A stretch of DNA of 64,000 nucleotides from Cerioporus squamosus (Eukaryota; Basidiomycota; Agaricomycetes; Polyporales; Polyporaceae). This document shows, in pieces, positions 49,185-60,111 of this stretch (position 1 is its first letter; the number at the start of each line of letters is the position of its first letter). Under the pieces are notes generated by a model. That model saw only the letters and a program-made list of their open reading frames with translations. It had not been told where the DNA came from and did no database searches. Location: contig JABYQS010000001.1 of NCBI GenBank assembly GCA_022592435.1, positions 930,001 to 994,000 of the forward strand. Direction: 5' to 3'. Both the position numbers and the translations under genes were made by a program.

Positions 49185-52100
49185 CTATGTACGGCCGCCC
49201 ACGGTGTCCTCGCTCGCGCGAGTGGTCAGCCGACCGTTCGTCCGGACGTTTGTCGCGGTCGCGGTGCTCGTGCTGAAGTTGCGCTCACGGCTCTTGAGGA
49301 CCGTGTCATGGTGAGTACCAAACTCATCGAGGTGGTGTCCCCCGAGGCGAGTCGGGGTACCCTCTTCGCTGTGCTCGTCGTGGTCGTAGGTCTTGACCGC
49401 GTAGTGCTCGAGGCTGCCGTAGCTCCCACGCGGACTCGTCGAGTACGCGCTCTGGAAGTCGGTCTCCTCGTCGTCGGTGACGGCGCTCGCGCCCGGGGTG
49501 AGGGAAGGTGTCGATGGCGTCGCGGCTTGGGGCGAGATCGCGCTAATGGACGCGGTCGAGGGGATCTTGCGCAGGCCCCTGGCATCGAGGCTCTGCTTGG
49601 ACGTCACCACCTGCGGGCGGACACGCCTCTCCTCCGGGGCCACCTCGGTTTTGGTCTCGCTCTCAGACGTTGAGAAAGAAGCGTCTCTTGGGGAGGTAGT
49701 GACAGTCGCCGTCGCCCCACTGCCGCGGCGGACGGGGGTTGAGCGGCCAGTGCCAGTACGAGCATCAGAGTCAGTGATACTCCTGTTCTTCCTGTGCGAG
49801 GCCTTGGCGCGACGAGCGCGGATGCGGTGGGTGGACTCGGACAGCTCGCTCTCGCTAGCCTGGCTATCGAGCGAGCGACGGTACGCATCGGCCGAAAGGG
49901 CAGACTCCAACTATAAGGGCGTGATTACTCCGTCAGCATCACGGCACACAACAGGAGAGCGGAGAGCGAGTCGCGACCGACCTTGCGCTGAATCTGGAGC
50001 ACCTTCTGCGCAATCTTGTCGCTCTTCTGGCTGATACCCTCGTCGACGGCCTTCATACCGTCCTGCTGCGGGTCGGCGTCTCCAGCAGAGAAGCGCTTCT
50101 TTTTCTTGTCCTTCTCCGCTGCGTCATCTTCCGGCTCGTCTTCTTCCACCACCGTGTTCGTCACGCGCTCGGTCTTGACCAAGTCGTCCCCATTCGCGAA
50201 CGACTCGGCGAGCGTAGACTCAGTGCTGAACGAGCGCAGGGGGCGCGAGCGTGAGTCGTTCGGGCGGCGGTACGTGCTGGGCGCAGACCGCGACGACATA
50301 CGGCTGCTGGGACGCGAGCCGCCGTAGTCCGAGTCGTCGACGTCGACGGCCATATGCTCGAGGGCACGCTCGATCTGCGCCTCCACCTCCGCAATCATCT
50401 CCGCACGCTCTTCCTCCATCTTCTCCATGGTCGCCCGCATCTGCTCGAGCTCCTCCAGCGCAGCCCGGTGGGCCTTCTCCGTCTCCTGCAGTTCTATTCG
50501 ATTCAAACGGGAATGAGCACACTCAGAGTCACGGAAATGAAGGGTTACGGAGATACTAACTGTTCTGCAAGTTCGACTTCTCAGCCGCTGTCAAGGTGAT
50601 CATGCTCGACAGCCGCTTCGTCTCCTTCTGCTCCTTGTTGATCTTGGAGCGCAGGTCGCTCGCCTCCACGCTCAGCTTCTCCGCGTACTGCTCGAACGTG
50701 ACGAACTTGTCGCGCCACAAGTCGGACTCGGTCATCAGGAAGTTCAGACGACGCGAGAGCCGTCCGATCTTGGTCTCGAGGTCATCCCGCGCGTCGACAA
50801 ACGCGGACGCACGCTTGCGGATCGACAGCTGAATGTGCTGCTCGGCAACCGTAAGCCGTGGCGGGGTGCGCACGCTGCCGAACGAGCTGATGCGCTTGAG
50901 CAGGGACGGCTTCTTCATCTTGTCCGCGAGCACGCTGTCGAAGGCCTGGATGATGCGTGTCGAGTGCCACCATTCCGGCGGCTTAACCATGTCCGCGACG
51001 GCGGTAGATGCAGCACCGCGCTTCGCCTGAATCTTGCACACCGGGCGGAACCTACCCGCTGGGAACGCCTCCTTGAACTCGCTGGGAACGCAGTGATCGG
51101 GATGGTAGTGAGGCTCGAATGCAGCGAGCAGCTTCTGACGGTACCGGTCGCGCTGCTGCTTGGTCGATACCACACCGGGAGGGGGAGCCGCACAGTTGAG
51201 GTAGTTGATGTCACTGCAAACATAAAACCCCATGTGGTCAGCTTGCTGCCATGTGCGAAACACGAGGACGATCGAAAGACGGAGATAGCGGTACGTACAG
51301 ATCGACCACGCACACCTCCGGGGGAGGGCGCACGGCATAACGCGCTTCCGTTGCGAGGCCAATGATCCACGGGCCCGGGTCCTCAATGTAAATCTTGGCA
51401 TCGCGGGAGTGAACTGCGGAGAGTGCAACCCCGTTCCAGCCACGCAGTTCCACGAGGTACTTGATGGTCAGCACGGCAATCCCAAGCATCGCGGGATGAC
51501 GAGAGAAGAACAAGATGCGACCCGTCGGGGCGAGCGCAAGCTGGGGGGGATCAGAGTTGTTTTTAGTGATCAGATCCCGGGGCAATCATCAAAACGGATT
51601 TACATACCTCACAGATGGTGAGGATGTTGTCAATGTTCAAGCACTTGAACAGCGGCCACATGGTGAAGTTCACATCGACCAAGCCGCGACCGAAGTCAAG
51701 GCCGCCAGGGAAGCGTGCAACAACCTCCAAGCTGGTCTCCGTGCCAGAGGAACCCGTCGCGGATGACGCATCGAGGCGCACGAGCTCACCAGGACGCGGC
51801 GCAGGGTGCGACAGAATCTTGCTAATCTGCAGCGTATGCGACTGCACGTCCTTGGAGAAGCGCGCCCACGACAGCGTGAGATAGTCGCGCATGAGGTCGT
51901 AGATCGGGTACCTTGACACCAGGGCTAGAAGCGCAGCCGTAAATTTCGCTGCTTCCATTGGAAACGGAGAAGACACTTACTGAGTGCATACGGGAGCCAG
52001 AAGACAGTATCTCCGGGGAGGAAGAGGGTGCTCTCGCCGGGGGTATGTCCGTTGACCGTGCTCGCGACCTCGAAGTCGCTCTCGCTGACTGCGCCGCCCT

Positions 52101-53653
52101 CGCCGTCCGTCTCGGGGTCGAGGTCGGTCTCTACGTCTGTGCCTGCACCCCAGGGGACGCGCGAGCTCGCTTTTGCGCGTCGCCGGGCCTGAAGGGTAGG
52201 GTCGGCCCCGCTCTCGCCACCTCTGCGCATACGGGAAGCGATGAGACTCTGTGCGCTCTCCTTCCTCGCACGGCCAGCTTCTAGTGTACGGCGGATGGCG
52301 GCCGTCCGCTCTGCATCCGCATGCGACCAAACGGTGAGACATACTCCGTGATAGGTTACCTGCCCGTTGTTGCCAGAGTTGAGACCGGACCCGAGGTCGC
52401 TGTTCGCACGCCCGCCTGAATTGTGACCGTTAGGCGATAGGAAGGCGGAGGAAGGACCCAGGTAAGCCGAAGAAGGACGAGCATGGCGGGAAAAAGGGTC
52501 GTCCGCGTACGGATAAGCATACGAAGTCACATCGGTGTTCGTCGTCAAGACCGACGCGCGCAAGACGTCCGTGGACGGGCTCGGGGCGAGAGGGGTCGAA
52601 GGAGCGGGCAGGTTGAACGTGAAGTTGTGGACAGTGGACGCTGGCTGCAGAGTCGAGGCGATGATCTCGACCTCGCGCGTGAAGGACAGCTGCACGTCGG
52701 ATGTTAGAGAGGTCGGGCATGCACGTACGACGCGCGCGACGTACCTTGAGAGCCTTGGAGAGCATCTTGCCGACCTCCTGCTTGCTGAGGTGCCCTGACG
52801 AGCTGAACACGTTGGTGCCGTCGTCAGTCTTGCCCTTCTTCTTCCGCTTTCCGCCCCCTGCGCCTGGGCTGATAGTGCTTCCCAGCACTTCAGGCCTCCA
52901 CCATCTGCCGACTGCACCCTCACTGTGGTGCAGGCCCATGACAGAGTCAGGGTCTGCGAGCGTCCATGTATGCGGGCTCTTCGGGAGACCGGAGACGACG
53001 TAGAGTGACGCGAGAGGCAGGGTCGGGCCTGATTGAGAGGGTGGGGGCGCACTAACCGAGGCGGGCGCAGAGCGTGCCGACGCGAGGGAGTTGCGGTTAG
53101 AGCCTGGGATGGGCTCCATGCTCTGGCGGTGCCGGATGCCAAGGACGCGGGCAGCCTTGTCGGGGCGGGCGGGGACGACTGCGTTCTCGACGGGGCCGTG
53201 GGTGGGGTGGTCGATGGTCACGTAGTCGAGCTCGTCGTCTACGGCGGAGTGGAAGGAAGGAGTGGACGGGTTGCGGAGGAAGGAGGGGCGGGCGTGGTGG
53301 TCGTCGTTGCTGGTGCCCACTCCGGGCAGACCGCCGCTCGCTGAAATGGTGATGATGGGGTCAGGCGCCGGAATCGGGCGGGGCACCCCGTGGCGACGTC
53401 CGGCGCTCCCTCCGCCCCCCGCGCCCGCCGTCGTGTCTCGCGTGTGCGAGTGCATGCTCGTCGCCGACCGCAGGCTGAGATTCGACTTCACCGTCGTCTT
53501 ACGCGACTGGATCGTGCTGTGATTTTTGGCGTCCGGCTCCGCGTCCTCCGAGAACCGCGACTTGACGATCTTCTCGCCAATTGGCGGGCCGGGCGTCGCA
53601 GAGACGGCGAGAGGCTGCACGGGTGCATTCGCCCGTGCGCGTGGACTGTGCAT
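49185..53653 (-). CDS. DENN-domain protein (putative Rab GEF)
   Basis: Start MHSPRARANAPVQPLAVSAT at 53653, about 1,350 residues. The N-terminal ~370 residues are disordered, Ser/Pro/Gly-rich. A u-DENN-like segment follows (SLYVVSGLPKSPHTWTLADP, LSFTREVEIIASTL, VTYHGVCLTVWSHAD). The central DENN fold reads STLFLPGDTVFWLPYALTLV, SRYPIYDLMRDYLTLSWARF, FKCLNIDNILTICELALAPT, GRILFFSRHPAMLGIAVLTI and YLVELRGWNGV, with EDPGPWIIGLATEARYAV and DLDINYLNCAAPPPG after it. A coiled-coil region (~50760-50400) and a Ser/Thr-rich acidic C-tail end in EDTVGGRT. DENN proteins activate Rab GTPases; the target is unknown. Pyrimidine-rich DNA lies just upstream of the chosen ATG. Confidence 0.85.
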
Positions 53654-55117
53654 GGTGGACAACGGGAGGCAGATAGAGAAGACGGGGACCAAGAAGAGAC
53701 AGGACGAGAAGGACAGGAACAGCTGGCAGAGACGAGACGAGGCAAGGCAAGAGAAGACGGCAAAGGAGGGTGAAGCAAGGACAGAGAGACAGCCTTGGGC
53801 GGGAGCACAGGGCTCAGGAGGGCGCACGACGATGAGGTCGAAGGAAGAGAAGGCGGGCCCGCTAGCCCACGTAGGATGTTTTGTTTTCACTAGTGAGGTC
53901 AAACCCAAGCGGCCGGGGGACTAAAACTCGCGGTACGATTAGGCGGTTTGATCTCCCTGGCCCTTCTCACAGAACTCCACGCCCCCTCATATCCGTCCCT
54001 CTATGCCCTTTCAGACGCGCAGCTCACGCGTCGCACGCCCATATCCAGCTTCCTGTCGCCCACTCTCACCGAAAAATGCACGAGCGAGGGAGAGGGAAGT
54101 CACACATCCCAATTCCCAGAAATCCAGGAGGCGCCTCATGGATACGCGATCACGTGGAGGCGCCGCGAACCACCGCGTATCTTACGATCGAGATCCTGAT
54201 TGCACAAGCGCCCAACCCTGACCCAGCTTCTCGACCTGCCGCATAAGGCAACTCGTCAACTGTAGATCGTCGCTGTCGCCTTTTTCGCGTCCGCGTCGGG
54301 CGTGCATGTACAGTATAAGTATGTACATTGCAAGCCTTGCGGTGGCAGCGGACGTTCTTCGTCTCCGACCCCCAGTCCGCTCACCTTGAACCCCACTGCC
54401 AGGGCAAGAAGTCGGCAGATCTACACGACGCCCACCGAGATAGGCTTTCCAGAGGTCGGTCCCTGACGCAATGGTCGTCAAAACATACACCCAGCTGTCG
54501 GCTACTCATCGAAGATCCTCTCCTGTTCCATGTCATTTGCCGGCCATGCGCGAAGTACACGACTGGCGTACGACAACTGTTTTGCCTTCTTGCTCGACGT
54601 CGGTCGACAAGGTACACCCGTAGCCACCGAGGAATATGGGGGCTGCGATGGCAACCCCACGGCTTGCACACGGCCGCCGCCCGTCGACACAAGCCCGACG
54701 TCTCCGACGCCTCATTTGATCTGGGCTGTCCCACTCCATCGTCATTTTCTCTGCATCGCTCAATCTGGCATCGTACATTCGATGAATGCCCTGGGAGCGA
54801 GCTCGTGTACCGCTGTATATCTGCTCGCATCTTTGCAATTATAAGCCAGCCTCCCATCGGTCAAAGACGTCCGGTCACTGCATGCAATGGCGTGTTGTAA
54901 TATATACATCCTGTGATATCGAGTCGTAAATCTGCCTAGTACTCCTCCGTCCATGTCCGCCCCGGGTCCCAGGGTCCATGTCAAAGGATCTCAGGAACTC
55001 AACGTCAACCAAGCCTCCACCAGCAGCATTAAGCGCAAGTGTACCATGGTCGACCATCCGTCAAGAGCAGCTCCACCACCATCACCTTCTGCTCTCAAAC
55101 ATGCCCAACTCACTGAA
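53654..55117. other. Intergenic region, NIPA 3' / DENN 5'
   Basis: About 1.46 kb, the longest gene-free stretch. It contains the DENN promoter and the NIPA 3' UTR. Overlapping open frames of 190 codons (+, 54328-54900) and 158 codons (-, 54381-54857) are present but composition is Arg/Ser-rich and no family is recognised; they are not annotated as genes. Confidence 0.45.
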
Positions 55118-57412
55118 TCACCGACCCAAGACGACACCCCGCAGCCACTTCCACCGTCCCTTCGCAGGACGATTCTGATTCTGGCTGGCCGCCAAGTCGT
55201 CCCCAGTCGCGCCCTCAGCACCACGCTCTACGTCGGTGCCATACGGCAACCCGTCCCGCGCCCCAGCGGCGGTGTCTTGTCGCCGACGCCTCTCCGTCGC
55301 GTCCGCATCGCCTTCGCTGACGACCCTCCGCATACTCCAAGCGTGCGGCAGCACCGAGTGCACAGCAGACGCCTGTTCGCTGCCATGACTATCGCCTGCG
55401 CCCGCGCTAGTAGTGCTCCCCGCTGCGTACGCGGTTCCCTGAGTTGGCCGCCGCCGCCGCTCGCGTGGTACGATGGAGAATCCGGGGCTGATCGGGGACA
55501 AGCCGATCGAGAACCCGCCGATGGCGGATGCGCTGGGTGAGAGCGAAGTCGAAAAGTGTGGGGGTGGACTGAACGTCGAGCCCGGCTCGAGCGTGGTCCG
55601 TCGGCGGCGCCGTCCCAGCAGGGCGCTCGACCGTCCGTCGGGGGAAAGCGTGTGCTCTCCGCCTGTGCTCCCGGTGAATGATGAAAGCGAGCGCCGTGGC
55701 GGGGAGGTGAGTAGTGCGGTGTCCGTTTGCTCTCTGCCGTGTAGGCGCGACAAAGCGTTACGGAGGCGTGAGCGTGGAGGGCTGGATTGTCTTGGAGATA
55801 ATTGAGGGGCGGATATTGGGGCTGGTGGTTCCGTAATGATGCTCAGACCAAGTACTGCTTGTGTTTGAGAACGGCCACGCGTAGATCCTGGAGAAACGGG
55901 CTCCTCCATCGGAAGCGGTTCGTCCTCGTATACCTCATCGTCGTCTTGTGCCTCAATGTCGCTCTCCCCCGTGGCCACCATCTCCGTTGGGGGTTCATCC
56001 TCGGTCCATGTACCGATATCAACACCACGGCCGCCTTCGGGCGGGAAGCTGATCACCCATACACCGCCAAGTAGGATAGCGATGCCTAATAGGACAAGGA
56101 GGAGGTGCGTGGTCGAGAGCATCGAGAACTGGTCGAAGTACACCAGTCCGTTCACGATGGACGACAAATTGTAGAAGCAGAACGCCACTATGAACCACTA
56201 AGCATGGTGGAGGATATACCGAACATGGGTACTCACATGGACATACCAGCGTTGGGTCGGCGAGCACCAAACTCTTGTGCATGTACCACAATTGCAAGAG
56301 CGCAAAGACAACGAGGCCCAGCACGAGAACCCATGCCTGCCATCTCCAAAACTGATTGTGGCCGCCGACTGTGAGCAAGAGCAGCTCAACGCCGCTCTTC
56401 GCGAAGAGGAGACACATGCCAGAGAGGATGCCTGATATGGATGCATACGAAGATGCGAGGAACAGGGGCGTGCGTGGAGACCGTGCAGTGTAGGAGAGCG
56501 GGCTGGTAATCATGGATTGTATGGTGCCGGAGGGTGACGGCGACTTGGAGCGGGGTTGTGGCTTGCGGTCGATGAGCGGAGTTCGCTCGGTGGCAGAGGT
56601 CGGGTCGACCGCGTGGCTGGCAGTCGTAGCAGTAGTCAGGATGGAAGGTGCGGCATTGGGCACTATGAGGGGCGAGAGCGGGGGACTAACGTCCACGGGC
56701 TTGTAACGGCGGGTATAGGAGTACTCCACCACATGTGTCTAGCAATAGCTGAGCGTGCACGCGAGATGGACATAGTGCTATTACGTACCGTGACGAGCCA
56801 TGAGAACACGACAAATCCAAGGAGAGAGAAGTATGCAACGAATGCTGGCCTGTTGAAAAGCCGCAGCAGGTCTTCGAGGGAGTGTGTGGGCTCAGGGACG
56901 ATGCCAAAGACTGCAATGAGTACTGCACCGCCGGCAATGAGGAGCGTGCCGAGAACCATCCATGGAGAGAATACGTCGCCAAGGAGGAGTCGCGCGAAGA
57001 ATGCGTTCCAAAGGAGGGAGACCGCGCCGAGCGGGGCGAGAATAACGACGGGGAGGGAGGCGATCTGGAAGACAGACCCGAATAGGTTGGAGGATATGAA
57101 TATTGCTGTGAACGGTGAGGATATAAGCCGCACATCATAACCGACAAGATGAACGCACCGAAACCGAAGAGCCAGAGACTAAGCGGGGATGAGCAGCGGA
57201 AATGGAGAAGGAACGTGGTGAACGTACGGCCTGCGGTGCTCGACCTTCTGCTGCTCCTCGGGCAGAGACTGGTTCAACACATGGCTCTTGCGCTGGATAG
57301 TGAGACCAAGAGACTGGACGAAGGATGCAAGGAGACCGATGGTGATGCCGACGGGAATAGAGATCCTGGGGTCGCCCGACTCGACCGCCATGGACGAAGG
57401 TTGGGTAGGCAC
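55118..57412 (-). CDS. NIPA-type magnesium transporter
   Basis: Polytopic transporter of the NIPA/DUF803 family, thought to move Mg2+. Start MPTQPSSMAVESGDPRISIP at 57412. Signatures: GITIGLLASFVQSLGLTIQR, then an intron with donor gtgcgt that joins LWLFGFAIFISSNLFGSVFQ, then IASLPVVILAPLGAVSLLWN, ARLLLGDVFSPWMVLGTLLI and GGAVLIAVFGIVPEPTHSLE. A loop of ~70 Ser/Thr/Pro-rich residues (~56700-56520) interrupts the bundle, followed by ISGILSGMCLLFAKSGVELL, YFDQFSMLSTTHLLLVLLGI and GGVWVISFPPEGG. A ~250-residue disordered tail (Ser/Pro/Arg-rich) ends WKWLRGVVLGR. The core is standard; the long loop and tail are unusual. Divergent from the next gene by 145 bp. Confidence 0.87.
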
Positions 57413-57557
57413 AGCGTAGACTCGGCACTATGACGGCGGGTTCCAAGCGCCTGCGTCTCAAGCACGCCCCATCTGGCCCATTTCCATTTCGGGCCGGATG
57501 TGCCACCACGTCGCGACGGTCGTCTGCTTGCCAGACTTAACCATCCCCTCATGCATC

Positions 57558-59672
57558 ATGGCCGGGCCGTCTGCAGCTGCGTTCACTGAGCTCCTCAAGG
57601 AGCCATTTGGGCCATATTGGGAGACCGAAGCCCTCAGTAAGGCGGTGAAGAAGACGACAGTGAAGAATCCGGTCTCTCTCAGAGGCCTCATCCTCGAATC
57701 TGGGGGTGTCTTCACTGGGTGCGTCCACACATAGGTGCCTTCAAGTGCATTGATTGCGGTCTCCTTAGAGGGGCACAGTATGAACGACAGAAGCTGACTA
57801 TATTGTGTGCATAGCTTGTCGGAATGCGAAGTATCCATGCCTGAATACAACAACCATCGTTTCAGTCAACATCCCGTCCGCTTCATGGGCACGATTGAAA
57901 TACGATCTCTCTCTTGGCTCACGCCCGAAGTCGCTCAACATATTGAAACCGAAGTAAGGGAGCGTGACGTTCAAGCTCGGCGATCTCCCAGCAATCCCCA
58001 TCCACGACCCAGCAACCTGACGCTCAAGACTCTCTATGCCCCATCTCCAGGCTTTCGGACCGGCCGATACAAGGTCAAGGTGAAGATCCAAGCTTGGGCA
58101 TGTAGCACTGCCAGCTACCTGCTATGTAAGTGACGTGCCATCGACCCTGAAGCGCTGCTGAGCATTTGTCGCAGCTAAGGATGTCCCGGATGGCCTCAGA
58201 ATATCCTCTCGGTCAGGATCCTCTATCATGCTGGACGAAATGAGTACTGACATGCATGTACAGTGATCGTAACTACACGGTTGTGTCAATGTTGATCAAC
58301 ACGTATGAACTTAGCCGTCTGGTCCGTCCCATACTGTCGAAGTATCGGTCGGAACTGATGGCCCATCTGAATCTCTAGTATCTCTCTCGCTACCGATTGC
58401 TCGCATGCCTAGAAAGGCTCGCAGAGCTTGAAACCTCTGCCGGCACTGCAATTTCATTCAAGGAACGCACCCCGGATTGGTACATCGACGCATACTTCAA
58501 GCATTACGCATACCATAGCTCAGGACGTCAATACCGCACAATCCATGCAGAATCGGACTCTGACATAGAGCCTGGCACAAACGGACGGATGAAGAGTGGT
58601 CGTGAGCATCCTCTCCGCCACGTGTCCCGCGCCGAAATGGAGTCGTGGTTTGCTCAGCACGCTGTGTGGCTAATCAAAGCAGCCCGCGCTAGCAAGCACT
58701 CTCGCCGGCCATTATTCGACCCCGACAAGTGGCAGCAGGAGTGGCTACCCGAAGTGCGTTGCACGCGAGAGGAAGCAGCACAGGCAGGGCGTCGTTGGGG
58801 AGTTTGGGAGGGTTCCGAAGTACCAACAGAAGATATCGACGACATCCCGTTGCCTCCTGCGCCTTCGAGGCGGAAGAGGAGGGCGACGAAGAAGTCCAAA
58901 GTAAGCCCTTCCAACCATAGCTGAAGCCATCTTGTACTTATTTTGGCACGAGACTAGAGGTCTGCGACGGGGATGATGCCTTCCTCGGCGTTCTCCTATG
59001 CAACAGCGTCATCTGCGAGCCCATACAACGGTGGCGACGTTTACGACTGCAATGCCATGGACGTGGACTGGCAGTTCCCCGACCCGACTTCACTACGCAC
59101 ATACGACCCCGATATCTCTGGACCGTCTAGTGAGAACGAGGCTCCACCCACCACCACCGACGACGACGACGAACAAGCTGTCGACCCAGGGCTGCTTCGA
59201 TTCACGGACCCGGAGATCGTCGCACTCCTTCCCCCGAGTTTCCGTCATCCCCCTCCTCTACCTCCATCGCACAAGTGGAAGTGCTCGGAGTGCGACTACG
59301 TGATCGATCTACTCAAACTCACCCCGTACGAGCTGGACAACCCTGCGATTTCGTACCGTACCAGGGAGGCTCTGCGGTCCAAGAGATGGAACATGTTCAA
59401 GAAAGGAGACGAATGGGTGTACAACGCCTTCGTCCAGATGGTCGAGAAGCACCACCGAGAGCACCTTGAGGAGCGGGGAATTGAGTTCCGCAAGACTCGA
59501 GGAGGGGTAAGCACGCAGACACTGCTTCCAATGCCGTTCGTTGCTCACCCATCTTAACACCCAGTGGATGGCCGAATGGAAGGATGGCAGACGTCCAGAG
59601 TTTTCCCGCTTGCGACAGGTCAAGGTGGACGACAGGCGGCAGAAGGCCACTGTGAAGACAGAAGAGCTTTAG
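57558..59672 (+). CDS. Unrecognised protein with C-terminal CxxC/HxxxH motif
   Basis: Start MAGPSAAAFTELLKEPFGPY (an in-frame ATG is at 57498). The spliced frame runs through LSECEVSMPEYNNHRFSQHP, VRFMGTIEIRSLSWLTPEVA, the exon RYRLLACLERLAELETS, ERTPDWYIDAYFKHYAYHSS and EMESWFAQHAVWLIKAARAS, then a lysine/arginine-rich RRKRRATKKSK, and after an intron into RSATGMMPSSAFSYATASSA. The end region has HKWKCSECDYVIDLLKLTPY and FVQMVEKHHREHLEERGIEF: a CxxC pair followed by a His pair, which could bind zinc. Terminal exon: WMAEWKDGRRPEFSRLRQVK to TEEL. The basic stretch resembles a nuclear localisation signal. About 570 residues. I do not recognise the family. Confidence 0.7.
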
Positions 59673-60111
59673 AGGTAAGCCGATTGGCCTGTCATACCTC
59701 ATCTTAGCTATATGACTAGCCTTCTCCGCTCCTTATTCAGGCGTGGCTGACGTTTGTCCTATGAAGCCGCATATCAGGTGCTAGATGAAGTAGATTTACT
59801 GAACATATATCGCTACTACATGAGGGTCCGAATGTGATTGTACCGCGCTCGCCATAACCTACCACGTCTGACACACACGCCTTGCACCCGTCCGAGTCAT
59901 CCGACCATGACCAAAATTACTCACTACTCCCAGCTCGCGATCCAACTGTGGAGAGAGCGTAAGGTAATGCATTACGCGCTATATCGTACAAATGCTTCTG
60001 AATGCGGTCTACAAATACATTGCTACAGATCTAAGTCAAATCTGTCATCGAAAGTCCTATTCCTACATTTCACCCATGTAACCCAAGTCCTTTTGTCGAC
60101 GATGCACGTCC
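59673..60111. other. Convergent 3' intergenic region
   Basis: 439 bp between the unrecognised gene's stop (+) and the HSP104 stop (-). No gene is seen; presumably both 3' UTRs. Confidence 0.45.
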
